Of a DNA stretch of 64,000 bases, positions 8,166 to 17,011 are shown piece after piece. The position numbers were made by a program, and so were the translations under genes. Numbering within the stretch: position 1 is the stretch's first letter; each line of letters starts with the position of its first letter. The DNA is from JAGNRR01 sp964409905 (GTDB lineage: Bacteria > Bacteroidota > Bacteroidia > Chitinophagales > Chitinophagaceae), in contig CAYPET010000001.1 of assembly GCA_964409905.1 (NCBI GenBank), forward strand, positions 1-64,000, written 5' to 3'. The notes beneath the pieces were generated by a model. That model saw only the letters and a list, made by a program, of their open reading frames with translations. It searched no databases and was not told where the DNA came from.

Positions 8166-9302
8166 ATGTCAGCAAATACATTACAACAACAACTTTTGGA
8201 AGCAGGCGTTCACTTTGGGCATTTACGCAAAAAGTGGAACCCTAAAATGCTTCCTTATATATTCTCTGAGAAAAAGGGAATTCATATTATCGACCTAAAT
8301 CGCACAGTAGAAGGATTAGAAGAAGCTGCGGCGGCTATGAAACAAATTGCCAAAAGTGGTAAAAAAATCCTATTTGTAGCAACCAAGAAACAAGCCAAAG
8401 ATATTGTAACCGAATGTGCTCAACGAGTCAATATGCCTTACGTTACCGAGCGTTGGCTGGGTGGGATGTTAACCAACTTTTCAACAATACGCAAAAGCGT
8501 AAAAAAAATGCAGAGCATCGAAAAAATGCTTGAAGATGGTAGCATCAGCATTACCAAAAAAGAGCGTCTGACTTTAACGCGCGATAAAGATAAAATGGAA
8601 AAAGTATTAGGCGGTATTGCCAATATGAATCGCACGCCACAAGCAGTTTTTATCGTAGATATCTCTTTTGAGGACATCGCACTTGCCGAAGCACGCAAAT
8701 TAGGTTTGACCACTTTTGGAATGGTGGATACCAATAGCGATCCGAATCGTGTTGACTTCCCAATTCCAGCCAACGATGACGCTACAAAGTCAATATCTAT
8801 AATTGCAAACTACCTTACTGCCGCTATTATCGAAGGCTTGAAAGAAAGAGAAATGGATAAAGATGCTCAAGAAGAAGCAGATCAAGAAGACGATACAGTA
8901 GAAACAACTGTAATGGCAGAAAGCATTACTGCCGACGAAGAAGACGAAACAGCAGAAGAAGTAGAAGAAACACCAATAGCGACTGTAGCACCAGAAGCAC
9001 AAAAGGAGGTTGAAGTGAAAAAAACTCCGGAAGTGATAGAACACACACCTGATGATTTTACAAAAATTGAAGGCATCGGACCAAAGATTAATCAAATTAT
9101 GATTGACGGAGGTATAACTACTTACGCCGCAATGGCCTATGCCAAACCAGAACAATTGAGAGAAGTGTTGGTTAGCGCTGGTAACCGTTACAAAATGCAT
9201 GACCCAACTTCTTGGCCAGAGCAAGCAGCCTTAGCCGCTGAAGGCAAATGGGATGAGTTAAAAGCATTACAAGATGAACTAAACGCCGGTAAAGCAAAAT
9301 AA
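8166..9302 (+). CDS. rpsB: 30S ribosomal protein S2 with fused HhH tail
   Basis: Residues 1 to about 230 are a normal S2 (LLEAGVHFGHLRKKWNPKM, TKKQAKDIV, RWLGGMLTNFSTIRKS, DTNSDPNRVDFPIPANDDA). S2 usually ends near here. This protein continues to 378 residues with an acidic low-complexity linker (about 231-290, rich in Glu, Asp and Thr), then a compact domain starting DDFTKIEGIGPKINQI that has the GIGPK turn of a helix-hairpin-helix and ends in TSWPEQAALAAEGKWDEL. As far as I recall, that module occurs in other Bacteroidota proteins, including L21. It may bind nucleic acid on the ribosome; this is inference. The gene is in the conserved operon, with tsf 24 bp downstream. Confidence 0.96.
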   Translation: MSANTLQQQLLEAGVHFGHLRKKWNPKMLPYIFSEKKGIHIIDLNRTVEGLEEAAAAMKQIAKSGKKILFVATKKQAKDIVTECAQRVNMPYVTERWLGGMLTNFSTIRKSVKKMQSIEKMLEDGSISITKKERLTLTRDKDKMEKVLGGIANMNRTPQAVFIVDISFEDIALAEARKLGLTTFGMVDTNSDPNRVDFPIPANDDATKSISIIANYLTAAIIEGLKEREMDKDAQEEADQEDDTVETTVMAESITADEEDETAEEVEETPIATVAPEAQKEVEVKKTPEVIEHTPDDFTKIEGIGPKINQIMIDGGITTYAAMAYAKPEQLREVLVSAGNRYKMHDPTSWPEQAALAAEGKWDELKALQDELNAGKAK

Positions 9303-9326
9303 ACTTTAATAAAAAAACACAATATA

Positions 9327-10166
9327 ATGAGCACAGTAACAATCACAGCACAGGATATTAATAAACTTAGAAAATTAACTGGTCAAGGCATGATGGATTG
9401 CCGAGCAGCCCTACAAGAAACTAATGGTGACTTTGATGCTGCAGTAGATTACTTAAGAAAAAAAGGCGCTAAAGTTGCTGCTAAACGTAGCGATCGCGAT
9501 GCAAACGAAGGAATCGTTTTAGCGAAAACCAATGAAAATCAAACAGTAGGAATTACATTGAATGTAACCTCAGAAACTGACTTCGTGGCAAAAAATGAAG
9601 ACTTCATCGAATTCGGTAACAGACTAATTGATATCGCAGTGGCTACCGATGCTAAAACATTGGAGGAATTTAAAAATGCTGATTTTGATGGTATTCCCGT
9701 ATCAGAAAAAATTATGGAGCAGGTAGGGAAAATTGGTGAGAAAATCGATGTAACTACATTCGAACGCGTAGAAGCGAACTATGTGGCAGCCTATAACCAC
9801 GGAGGAAATCGTGTGGCTGTATTAGTGGGTATGACTGCCAAGGAAGAAGAAGCGGGTAAAGATGTGGCTATGCAAATTGCCGCCATGAATCCAGTTGCAC
9901 TTGATAAAGACAGTGTAAGTGAAGAGCAAATTGCGCGCGAGAAGAATGTGATTATGGAAACCATGAAGGCAGACCCAAAAATGGAAGGCAAGCCTGATGA
10001 AATGATAGCCAAAATTGCTGAGGGTAAATTGGGAGCCTTCTTTAAAGAAAACACCTTATTGGCACAACCTTTCGTAAAAGATGGTAGTAAAACAGTAGAG
10101 CAGTTTTTAAAAGACACCAATGCCGATTTGAAAATTACAGAATTCAAACGATTGGCCATCGGTTAA
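9327..10166 (+). CDS. tsf: Elongation factor Ts
   Basis: The guanine nucleotide exchange factor for EF-Tu, 279 residues. The N-terminal UBA-like module reads INKLRKLTGQGMMDCRAAL, followed by DYLRKKGAKVAAKRSDRDA, and the core contains TSETDFVAKNEDF, which inserts into EF-Tu. It is the last gene of the ribosomal operon and is followed by a strong terminator. In many genomes pyrH and frr come next; here pyrH is almost 6 kb away. Confidence 0.97.
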   Translation: MSTVTITAQDINKLRKLTGQGMMDCRAALQETNGDFDAAVDYLRKKGAKVAAKRSDRDANEGIVLAKTNENQTVGITLNVTSETDFVAKNEDFIEFGNRLIDIAVATDAKTLEEFKNADFDGIPVSEKIMEQVGKIGEKIDVTTFERVEANYVAAYNHGGNRVAVLVGMTAKEEEAGKDVAMQIAAMNPVALDKDSVSEEQIAREKNVIMETMKADPKMEGKPDEMIAKIAEGKLGAFFKENTLLAQPFVKDGSKTVEQFLKDTNADLKITEFKRLAIG

Positions 10167-10188
10167 TTGTAAAACGAATAATTGAACA

Positions 10189-10215
10189 AACCGCCCTTAA
10201 TGGGGCGGTTTTTTT
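10189..10215 (+). terminator. Terminator of the rplM-tsf operon
   Basis: GC-rich 8-bp stem AACCGCCC/GGGCGGTT (10189-10196 with 10203-10210), loop TTAATG, then seven T. It overlaps the stop of the convergent alkB-like gene. Confidence 0.9.
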
Positions 10216-10801
10216 ATTCCATTCTCAGCCGTCTGAACGTCAGATTAATGCGAGCGCTTAAAGGCTTTTTTGTTTTTGGAATTTGATGCTTCCAAAAATG
10301 TTGCGTCGGCCCCTTCATAAGTAACAAAGATCCATGTCCTAAGGGGATCGTTATCGTACCAAGTTGATGTTGATGAATATGTTTCAATTGAAAATTGCGC
10401 ATAGCCCCAAAAGAAACCGAGGCGATAATGGGGTTCTTGCCGAGTTCTTTTTCATTATCCTGATGCCAACCCATACTATCCTTACCATCACGATATAGGT
10501 TAAGCAAGCAAGTGGTAAATGCTACTCCGGCAATATTTTCTATCCGATTTTTAATAAAAGAGAGCGGGTAATTCCAAGGTTCAGATTGCATGCGCAAGCC
10601 CGAATAGGTATATTCAAGACCTTCATCGCCGTATAGGGCTGTTAGGCGCGGTTGAAATATTTCCTTACCAAATATTTTAATTTTATCATGGCGCCAATTG
10701 ATTTCGTTCAAGAGTTTTTGGAGATACTCATTGCTTTCAACAATGGAAAAAAAATTTTCGAAAAGAGTGATATCAGCGTCAGGTAAGTTGATTCTCATCA
10801 T
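10214..10801 (-). CDS. AlkB-like 2-oxoglutarate/Fe(II) dioxygenase
   Basis: A DNA or RNA alkylation-repair dioxygenase that oxidatively removes methyl groups from bases such as 1-methyladenine and 3-methylcytosine. About 195 residues from MMRINLPDADI; an upstream start would only add a hydrophobic stretch that does not fit the family. The iron ligands are His and Asp in MGWHQDNEKELG and a distal His in QHFWKHQIPK. The 2-oxoglutarate arginines are in SARINLTFRR. The substrate loop YTYSGLRMQSEPW and the nucleotide-recognition region FNQL-like MRNFQLKH are typical of the ALKBH2/3-like short type. It is transcribed towards tsf and appears monocistronic. The set of catalytic residues is complete. 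Confidence 0.92.
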   Translation of the reverse strand: MMRINLPDADITLFENFFSIVESNEYLQKLLNEINWRHDKIKIFGKEIFQPRLTALYGDEGLEYTYSGLRMQSEPWNYPLSFIKNRIENIAGVAFTTCLLNLYRDGKDSMGWHQDNEKELGKNPIIASVSFGAMRNFQLKHIHQHQLGTITIPLGHGSLLLMKGPTQHFWKHQIPKTKKPLSARINLTFRRLRME

Positions 10802-10913
10802 GGGCCAAAGTAAATAAGTCCCAAGAAAAAAAATTAGCACATCTGAAAGAATTACATTCTAATGACCAATATGAAAAACATAATTACGAACTTGGTGTTC
10901 AAATCAACCAGAT

Positions 10914-12545
10914 ATGAAAAAAATTATTGGCTTACAATTGTTAGCCTATTTCATTATCAGCGCTCAATTGACATATGCACAATCGGGTATTCAAGTATTG
11001 GACATTAATAATATCAGAGCCGCTTTTCATAACAAAGGTGACATGTTTTAGGACCCAAACAATTTTACTCCAATGTTTGAATACCCAAAAGCATCAGGTA
11101 TGCATGCCAACTTTTCCAATTTCTTGTGGGTGGCTGCAAAAAATAAAACTTCAGGAGAACTACATTTGGCCATTTCAGCCTTTTCAAAAAACGAATTTTG
11201 GCCCGGGCCTGTTGATAGCAATGGACACGCAAATTTACAATTAGCGAGTAGTTGGAATAAAATATGGAAGGTGAGTCAATCTGATATTGATAGTTTTAGG
11301 CGGTTAAGCAACCCAACATTGATCAATATTCCTAAACCAATATTGGAGTGGCCGGGCACAGCCAACCCATATGCAAAATCAGCATATAATAGCCCATTAA
11401 CTATTCCGAATCGCAAAATGGCTCCATTTGTTGATGTAAATGGGGATGGAAAATATAACGCGCTGCATGGTGATTACCCCTTGATGAAAGGTGACCAGAT
11501 GCTGTGGTGGATAATGAATGATGTTGCTGATTTTCATCTGCTAAGTATGTCTATGCCTTTAGGGATAGAAATAATGGCTTCAGCCTATGCCTGCTCAGAT
11601 CAGCAAATTGAAGATGTGATTTTTCTTGATATCGATATATCAAACCAATCTTCAAATGATTATGATAGTACCGTTATTGGGTTATTTTCGGCAGGAGACT
11701 TAGGTAATTTTCAAGATGACTTCATTGGTTTTGATAGCAGCCGACGAATAGGAATCATGTATAACGCAGACGCATACGATGAAGGATTTGGCAATTATGG
11801 CTACAATATCCCACAAATAGGCGCAATGCTTCTTCACGCACCGGGCGATAAAAATTTCTACTTCGAACCAGTTGGAACGTTTATGCAAATTATCATTTAT
11901 TCAGACTCACCGTTGGGTTTCCCTACCAATAGTCAACAATTTTTTTATTCACTTACCGCTCGATTACTTAACGGTCAATACGTTAACAAAGGTTGTGATC
12001 CATTGGCAGTTGGCGCAGAAACTTCTCCATACTTTTTCCCGGGCGACCCACAAATAATGCATTCAATTTCAGAACCTCAATGTGCTTCAAGAAATGATGA
12101 TCGGTCATTTTTATTGGCGAGTAAACCATTTGATTTCAACAGAAAGAGCACTGTACAAGTTTCTTATGCATTTTTGGCCGCCAATATGGGAGGCAACCCT
12201 TATGATTTTAAAAATATTCGCTTCCAAGCTGATTTTCTAGAACAACATCCTTATGCCTGTACTAATAAAAATATGCCAGCCGATGCAACTGATGTTTTCA
12301 AGTCTGCATGGAATGTTTACCCAAATCCCAGTTCAAACAATTTCACTATCGAGATTCCAGTAAATACCAAGCTCCCGATTCATTATTCGCTTTATAATTT
12401 GCAGGGGCAAAAAATAATTGACGGTCAACTTAACGAGTTGAGGTCAACATTATTCACCCAACCCTATCCTAAAGGGATGTATCTATTAAAATTAAAAGAT
12501 TGCCACGGGATTAGCTATGACAGTAAAATGCTGGAATTTTACTAA
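10914..12545 (+). pseudogene. T9SS secreted protein with in-frame TAG
   Basis: A secreted protein of the T9SS cargo class whose reading frame is broken by TAG at 11049-11051 (codon 46). Before it, 45 codons encode a signal peptide (MKKIIGLQLLAYFIISAQL) and the start of the mature domain (LDINNIRAAFHNKGDMF). After it the same frame runs unbroken for 498 codons, including GELHLAISAF, FWPGPVDSNG, PFVDVNGDGKYN, DYPLMKGDQMLWWIMND and a T9SS sorting tail (NVYPNPSSNNF to GMYLLKLKD). In related proteins, as I recall, Trp follows GDMF, so TGG to TAG is the likely change. Translation from an internal ATG would lack a signal peptide and could not be exported. It may be a recent pseudogene, a sequencing error or a suppressed codon. 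Confidence 0.8.
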
Positions 12546-12620
12546 AAAAAATGGGTCAATCACTAACGAAAGTTAATTGCCAATCGTTTATATCGACAAA
12601 GAATAATATTTTCAAAAAAT

Positions 12621-12628
12621 TACCTTTG
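12621..12628 (+). promoter_or_regulatory. -7 box upstream of the repeat-protein gene
   Basis: TACCTTTG, a TAnnTTTG match, lies 26 bp before the ATG at 12655. No good -33 TTG is visible at the right distance. Confidence 0.5.
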
Positions 12629-12654
12629 CAGGCATCATAAAAAAACACACCCTT

Positions 12655-14727
12655 ATGAAAAGAATACTCCTACTACTATTTTTAAGTTTTGGATTTATGC
12701 AACTTGAAGCTCAAATTTCTTGTAGCTTCACCTATACTCAAAATAACAACAACGTTACTTTTAGTCACAATTGGGCACTACCCATGATTTATTCTTTGGA
12801 TAGTCTGGTGTTTAATTATGGCGATGGTTCATCTGCCACTATTGCACCACCTACAGCCACTTCGAGCCATACATACCCAAATGTACCCGGTGTTTACATT
12901 GTCTGTATGACAAGATATATGCACCAGTTGGGCAGCCCAAACACAATTATTCCATGTACCTATTGTGACTCGTTAGTAATAGGAGGTACACAATCTTGTG
13001 CCGTAAATGTGTCGGCAAGTGCAACAGGTAATACAGTAACAGCGAACGCAACGGCAAGCGGAGGTACGGCACCCTATATGTATCAATACACCCTAAACCC
13101 GGGCAATATTACCAACAGTACGGGTGTGTTTCCTGGTTTGGCAAATGGCAATTATGCAGTGTGCGTTACAGCTTTTGATGCTACCCAAACACTTTGCTCG
13201 ATTGGTTGTGATAGTGTCACTGTTTTACCTAATTTTTTCTGTACAACAAATATCCAAACTGCAGTAGGCACTAACTCAATCACAGCTACAGCTACAACTA
13301 CTGGCGGTATGCCTCCATATGTATACACCTACACCCTTAATCCCGGCAACGTAACGAATAGCACGGGGATTTTTACCGGGTTAACAAATGGAACATATGT
13401 CGTTTGTGCTACATCGGTAGATGCCAATAATGTAACGTGCATGCAAAGTTGTAATACTATTGTATTAGGCCCTCCAATGCCTTGTTCAACAAATTTGAAT
13501 GCAATAACAAATGGGAATACGATCATTTCTACAGCCACAGCCGTAGGTGGAACACCTCCTTTTACATATACGTATACTTTAAACCCTGGTAATATCACCA
13601 ATAGCACTGGTGTGTTCTCGGGCTTGGCAAATGGCAGCTACACAGTATGCGCAACAGCTATTGATGGCATGAATAACCTTTGCTCTACTGATTGTGATAC
13701 TGTAGTTGTAGGCAATACATTGGGCTGCATTACAAGCGTTAACACGACTGCTTCTGGTACTACCATAACTGCAAATGCAACGGCAAATTTTGGTACAGCC
13801 CCTTATACCTATCAGTACACTCTTAACCCTGGCAACATTACAAATAGCACCGGTATTTTTAATGGATTAGCTAACGGTACATACATCATTTGTGCTACAG
13901 CGACTGATGCACAAAATATTGTTTGTGCAACGGCCTGTGACAGTGCAACGATAGGCGGAACTACAAATTGCCAAACGAATGTTACTGCATTTGCAGCCGG
14001 CAATACCATTACGGCATCGGCCACGGCCACAATGGGCACTCCGCCGTTTTCATATCAATATACTTTGAACCCAGGTAATATTACTAATAGTACAGGTATA
14101 TTTGCAGGGATGGCTAACGGCATTTACATTGTATGCGCAACAGCTACTGATGCCCAAAATGTAATGTGTACCCCAGGATGTGACAGTATTATAGTAGGCA
14201 ATGTATTTCCAAGCAACTGTATAATCAACGCTGCATTTTTGGAAACAATTACTGGCCTCAATGTAACCTTTAGTAATAGCTCTACAGTTTCAAATGGTAT
14301 TATCTTAGGCACAAACTGGTTTTTTGGCGACGGTAATACCAGCACTCTGTCTTCGCCATCACATACTTATATTGCTGCAGGCACTTACAATGTAATATTG
14401 ATTGTTAATGGAATTGATTCTTTACAAAATCCATGTGTTGATAGTTCAACTAAAATGGTAACTGTTGGGCCTAGTAGCATTTCGAGTGACGGATTAGGCA
14501 ATCTTCGTATCTACCCAAATCCGGCCAAAAAATCTTTTATAATTGAAGATGAGGATAACCAATCAAAGGAAATTTTTCTTTTTAATCCATACGGTCAAGT
14601 TATTTTAAAAGTTCAATCTACGCAGAAGAAAACAATTATTAATACTAATAATTTGGCATACGGTCTTTATTATTTAAAAATTAATAAAGAAAACTTCACT
14701 TACACTCAAACAATTTTGATTGAATAG
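12655..14727 (+). CDS. T9SS secreted repeat protein, five SprB-like repeats
   Basis: A 690-residue surface or released protein. In order: signal peptide (MKRILLLLFLSFGFMQLEAQ); a PKD-like domain (FNYGDGSSATI); five tandem repeats of about 81 residues, each beginning with Cys and carrying YTLNPGN(I/V)TNSTG(V/I)F and CDS or CNT near its end, resembling SprB repeats of gliding adhesins; a second PKD domain (NWFFGDGNTSTLSSPSHTY); and a T9SS sorting domain (LRIYPNPAKKSF, GLYYLKINKENF). The Cys spacing suggests disulfides inside each repeat. Ser, Thr and Asn richness suggests an adhesin or fibre. The next gene, 14858-15970, is a paralogue with one repeat, pointing to duplication followed by repeat gain or loss. 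Confidence 0.9.
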   Translation: MKRILLLLFLSFGFMQLEAQISCSFTYTQNNNNVTFSHNWALPMIYSLDSLVFNYGDGSSATIAPPTATSSHTYPNVPGVYIVCMTRYMHQLGSPNTIIPCTYCDSLVIGGTQSCAVNVSASATGNTVTANATASGGTAPYMYQYTLNPGNITNSTGVFPGLANGNYAVCVTAFDATQTLCSIGCDSVTVLPNFFCTTNIQTAVGTNSITATATTTGGMPPYVYTYTLNPGNVTNSTGIFTGLTNGTYVVCATSVDANNVTCMQSCNTIVLGPPMPCSTNLNAITNGNTIISTATAVGGTPPFTYTYTLNPGNITNSTGVFSGLANGSYTVCATAIDGMNNLCSTDCDTVVVGNTLGCITSVNTTASGTTITANATANFGTAPYTYQYTLNPGNITNSTGIFNGLANGTYIICATATDAQNIVCATACDSATIGGTTNCQTNVTAFAAGNTITASATATMGTPPFSYQYTLNPGNITNSTGIFAGMANGIYIVCATATDAQNVMCTPGCDSIIVGNVFPSNCIINAAFLETITGLNVTFSNSSTVSNGIILGTNWFFGDGNTSTLSSPSHTYIAAGTYNVILIVNGIDSLQNPCVDSSTKMVTVGPSSISSDGLGNLRIYPNPAKKSFIIEDEDNQSKEIFLFNPYGQVILKVQSTQKKTIINTNNLAYGLYYLKINKENFTYTQTILIE
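12997..14217 (+). repeat. Five tandem repeats of about 243 bp
   Basis: Coding repeats inside the T9SS protein 12655-14727. Each unit begins at a Cys codon and encodes about 81 residues with a near-invariant block YTLNPGN(I/V)TNSTG. The DNA copies have diverged in codon use, so the array is not very recent. Confidence 0.85.
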
Positions 14728-14857
14728 ATAATATGCCTGTTGACGCATTAGCTGACAAAAGTTATATTTCCATTTTACTAAAGAATTGCCTATTTAATAG
14801 TTCCTTTCTATTCTATATATATATTTACATAGCAATAGAGATTTAACACTTAGTAAT

Positions 14858-15970
14858 ATGAAAAAAATACTTTTACTACTCACCCTGACTTCAGTTTTGT
14901 GGGTTACACAATTGAATGCACAATGTGCTTACACTTATACTCAAAATGGCTCTACGGTTACATTTAATCATTTGTGGCCACTAGCATTAATTTATTCTCT
15001 AGACAGTGTACGTATAGACTTTGGAGATGGCAATTCAACATTACATGTTTTACCAGTACCAACTTCTACTACCCATACCTATACTACCCAAGGAACTTAT
15101 AATGCTTGCTTAACAAGATATCTATCGCAATTAGGTCAACCAGGTGTGATTATTTGCACTTATTGTGATTCAATAACCGTTGGTCAAACTACTAATTGCA
15201 ATACATCTATTACAACAAATGTAGTCGGCTCCAATATATCAGCTATAGCTACTGCAACAGGCGGAACTGGACCGTTCGTATATACTTACACATTAAACCC
15301 AGGTAATATTACCAATGCAACTGGATTGTTCACCGGGCTTGCTAATGGTTCATACTCAGTGTGTGCAACAGCAACAGATGCTCAAAATACCATTTGCAGT
15401 ACAGATTGTGATAGTGTAATGGTTGGTAATCCGCCTCCTCCGGGCGGTTGTACAATTAATGCATCATTTTCTGAGAATATCACCGGTCTATTAGTCAGTT
15501 TTAATAACAATACAACTATTTCTAATGGTACGATGCTAAACACAGCTTGGGCCTTTGGTGATGGCAATACGAGCACTAGTTCCTCGCCTACTCATACTTA
15601 TGCAAATGCGGGAACTTACAATGTTGTTCTTGTCGTAACGGGTATAGACTCCTTACAAAACCCTTGTATTGATAGTGCCACAAAATCAATAGTTGTAGGG
15701 CCAAGTGCAATAAATGCTGTTAACAAAGGCAACTTGCAGATATTCCCTAACCCAACTCAGGATGCGTTTACAATTGCAATACCCAACCATGAATTGCTAA
15801 AAGAGCTAACAATTACTGATGTAGCAGGGCGCAGAATACCCAATAATTACCAACAAATTTCACCAAATACCATTTCAGTAAGCCTTAAAAATCAAGCAAG
15901 TGGAATTTATTTTATCAAACTGCAAACGAATCAGCAAATTTATACGTCTACTATATTGAAGCAAGAATAG
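14858..15970 (+). CDS. T9SS secreted protein, paralogue with one repeat
   Basis: A 370-residue paralogue of the preceding gene with the same plan: signal peptide (MKKILLLLTLTSVLWVTQLNAQ), N-terminal PKD-like domain (IDFGDGNSTL), one SprB-like repeat (TGGTGPFVYTYTLNPGNITN), a PKD domain (AWAFGDGNTSTSSSPTHTY) and a T9SS sorting tail (LQIFPNPTQDAFTI, ASGIYFIKLQTNQ). The two genes share the N-terminal and C-terminal modules and differ mainly in repeat number (one against five). It is followed by a terminator. Its function is probably adhesion or matrix building; this is inference from domain type. Confidence 0.9.
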   Translation: MKKILLLLTLTSVLWVTQLNAQCAYTYTQNGSTVTFNHLWPLALIYSLDSVRIDFGDGNSTLHVLPVPTSTTHTYTTQGTYNACLTRYLSQLGQPGVIICTYCDSITVGQTTNCNTSITTNVVGSNISAIATATGGTGPFVYTYTLNPGNITNATGLFTGLANGSYSVCATATDAQNTICSTDCDSVMVGNPPPPGGCTINASFSENITGLLVSFNNNTTISNGTMLNTAWAFGDGNTSTSSSPTHTYANAGTYNVVLVVTGIDSLQNPCIDSATKSIVVGPSAINAVNKGNLQIFPNPTQDAFTIAIPNHELLKELTITDVAGRRIPNNYQQISPNTISVSLKNQASGIYFIKLQTNQQIYTSTILKQE

Positions 15971-15996
15971 ATTTCTTCATAATAGGAAAAAGAAAG

Positions 15997-16025
15997 CCCC
16001 GAATCTTCGGGGTTTTCTTTTTTTT
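15997..16025 (+). terminator. Terminator after the paralogue pair
   Basis: CCCCGA/TCGGGG stem (15997-16002 with 16007-16012) with loop ATCT and a T-rich tail interrupted by one C. Confidence 0.8.
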
Positions 16026-16086
16026 ACTGACCATAGCTGCACAAGATATAGCCACATGTAGTCTCTGCAAAGTTTTTTCAAACCCT

Positions 16087-16094
16087 TATATTTG
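16087..16094 (+). promoter_or_regulatory. -7 box of pyrH
   Basis: TATATTTG fits TAnnTTTG and lies 15 bp before the chosen ATG at 16110, leaving a very short leader. It supports that start over an in-frame TTG at 16092. Confidence 0.6.
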
Positions 16095-16109
16095 CTTCAA
16101 ATATTGAAA

Positions 16110-16826
16110 ATGCTTCCCATATACAAACGTGTTTTATTAAAATTATCAGGCGAAAGCTTGATGGGTCATAACAGCTATGGCCTAGACCCCCAAATGCTGG
16201 CACAATACGCAGAAGATATCAAAGCTGTTGCAGAAATTGGTGTACAGGTAGCACTTGTTATTGGTGGTGGGAATATTTATAGGGGCATGAATGAAGGCGA
16301 AACCGGTATTGAACGTGCGCATGGAGACTATATGGGAATGTTAGCTACCGTGATAAATGGTATGGCATTGCAGAGTATGCTTGAAAAAAAAGGCGTTTAT
16401 ACCAGATTGCAAAGTGCCTTAAAAATGGACCAAGTGGCCGAAACATACATACGCAGGCGGGCCATTCGGCATTTAGAAAAAGGTCGCGTGGTCATTTTTG
16501 GCGCCGGAACAGGCAACCCATACTTCACAACTGATACGGCAGGCTCACTAAGAGCGATAGAAATTAATGCAGATATAATTTTAAAAGGAACAAGAGTGGA
16601 TGGCATTTACGACAGTGATCCAGAAAAAAACCCGGATGCTAAAAAGTTTGACACCATTACTTACGATGAAGCTTTGCAAAAAGACCTCCGTATAATGGAT
16701 AAAACCGCTTTTACACTCTGCCAGGAGAATAAGATGCCTATTTGTGTGTTTAACATGAATAAGCCCGGCAATCTGCTCAAAGTAATTACCGATACTCACA
16801 AACAAGGCACACTCGTCACGGCATAA
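16110..16826 (+). CDS. pyrH: UMP kinase
   Basis: Bacterial UMP kinase (238 residues) phosphorylates UMP to UDP with ATP in pyrimidine nucleotide synthesis; it belongs to the amino-acid-kinase fold and works as a hexamer. It shows YKRVLLKLSGESLMG, VALVIGGGNIYRGM, IERAHGDYMGMLATVING, GAGTGNPYFTTDTA and LKGTRVDGIYDSDP, all characteristic. It has its own promoter here. The usual partner frr is not downstream; the next gene on the strand is accD, and tsf is separated from it by T9SS genes. Confidence 0.97.
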   Translation: MLPIYKRVLLKLSGESLMGHNSYGLDPQMLAQYAEDIKAVAEIGVQVALVIGGGNIYRGMNEGETGIERAHGDYMGMLATVINGMALQSMLEKKGVYTRLQSALKMDQVAETYIRRRAIRHLEKGRVVIFGAGTGNPYFTTDTAGSLRAIEINADIILKGTRVDGIYDSDPEKNPDAKKFDTITYDEALQKDLRIMDKTAFTLCQENKMPICVFNMNKPGNLLKVITDTHKQGTLVTA

Positions 16827-16968
16827 GCCTTTGTTCTTTCTATACTCCAAAGGAGCAGAAATTTTAAAATCAACAATTGGATAAAAAACCCTCCGTAGCA
16901 GTGTGCGGACAATTAAGCCCTAAAACTTGGCTAAAAAGCTTTGATAATTAAAGTGCTTGTTTTTTCTT

Positions 16969-16976
16969 TACATTTG
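16969..16976 (+). promoter_or_regulatory. -7 box of accD
   Basis: TACATTTG, an exact TAnnTTTG match, 35 bp before the accD ATG. No clear -33 element at optimal spacing. Confidence 0.6.
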
Positions 16977-17011
16977 TTCGTCGGCGGCTACAGCCTAAAG
17001 AAATATAATTT

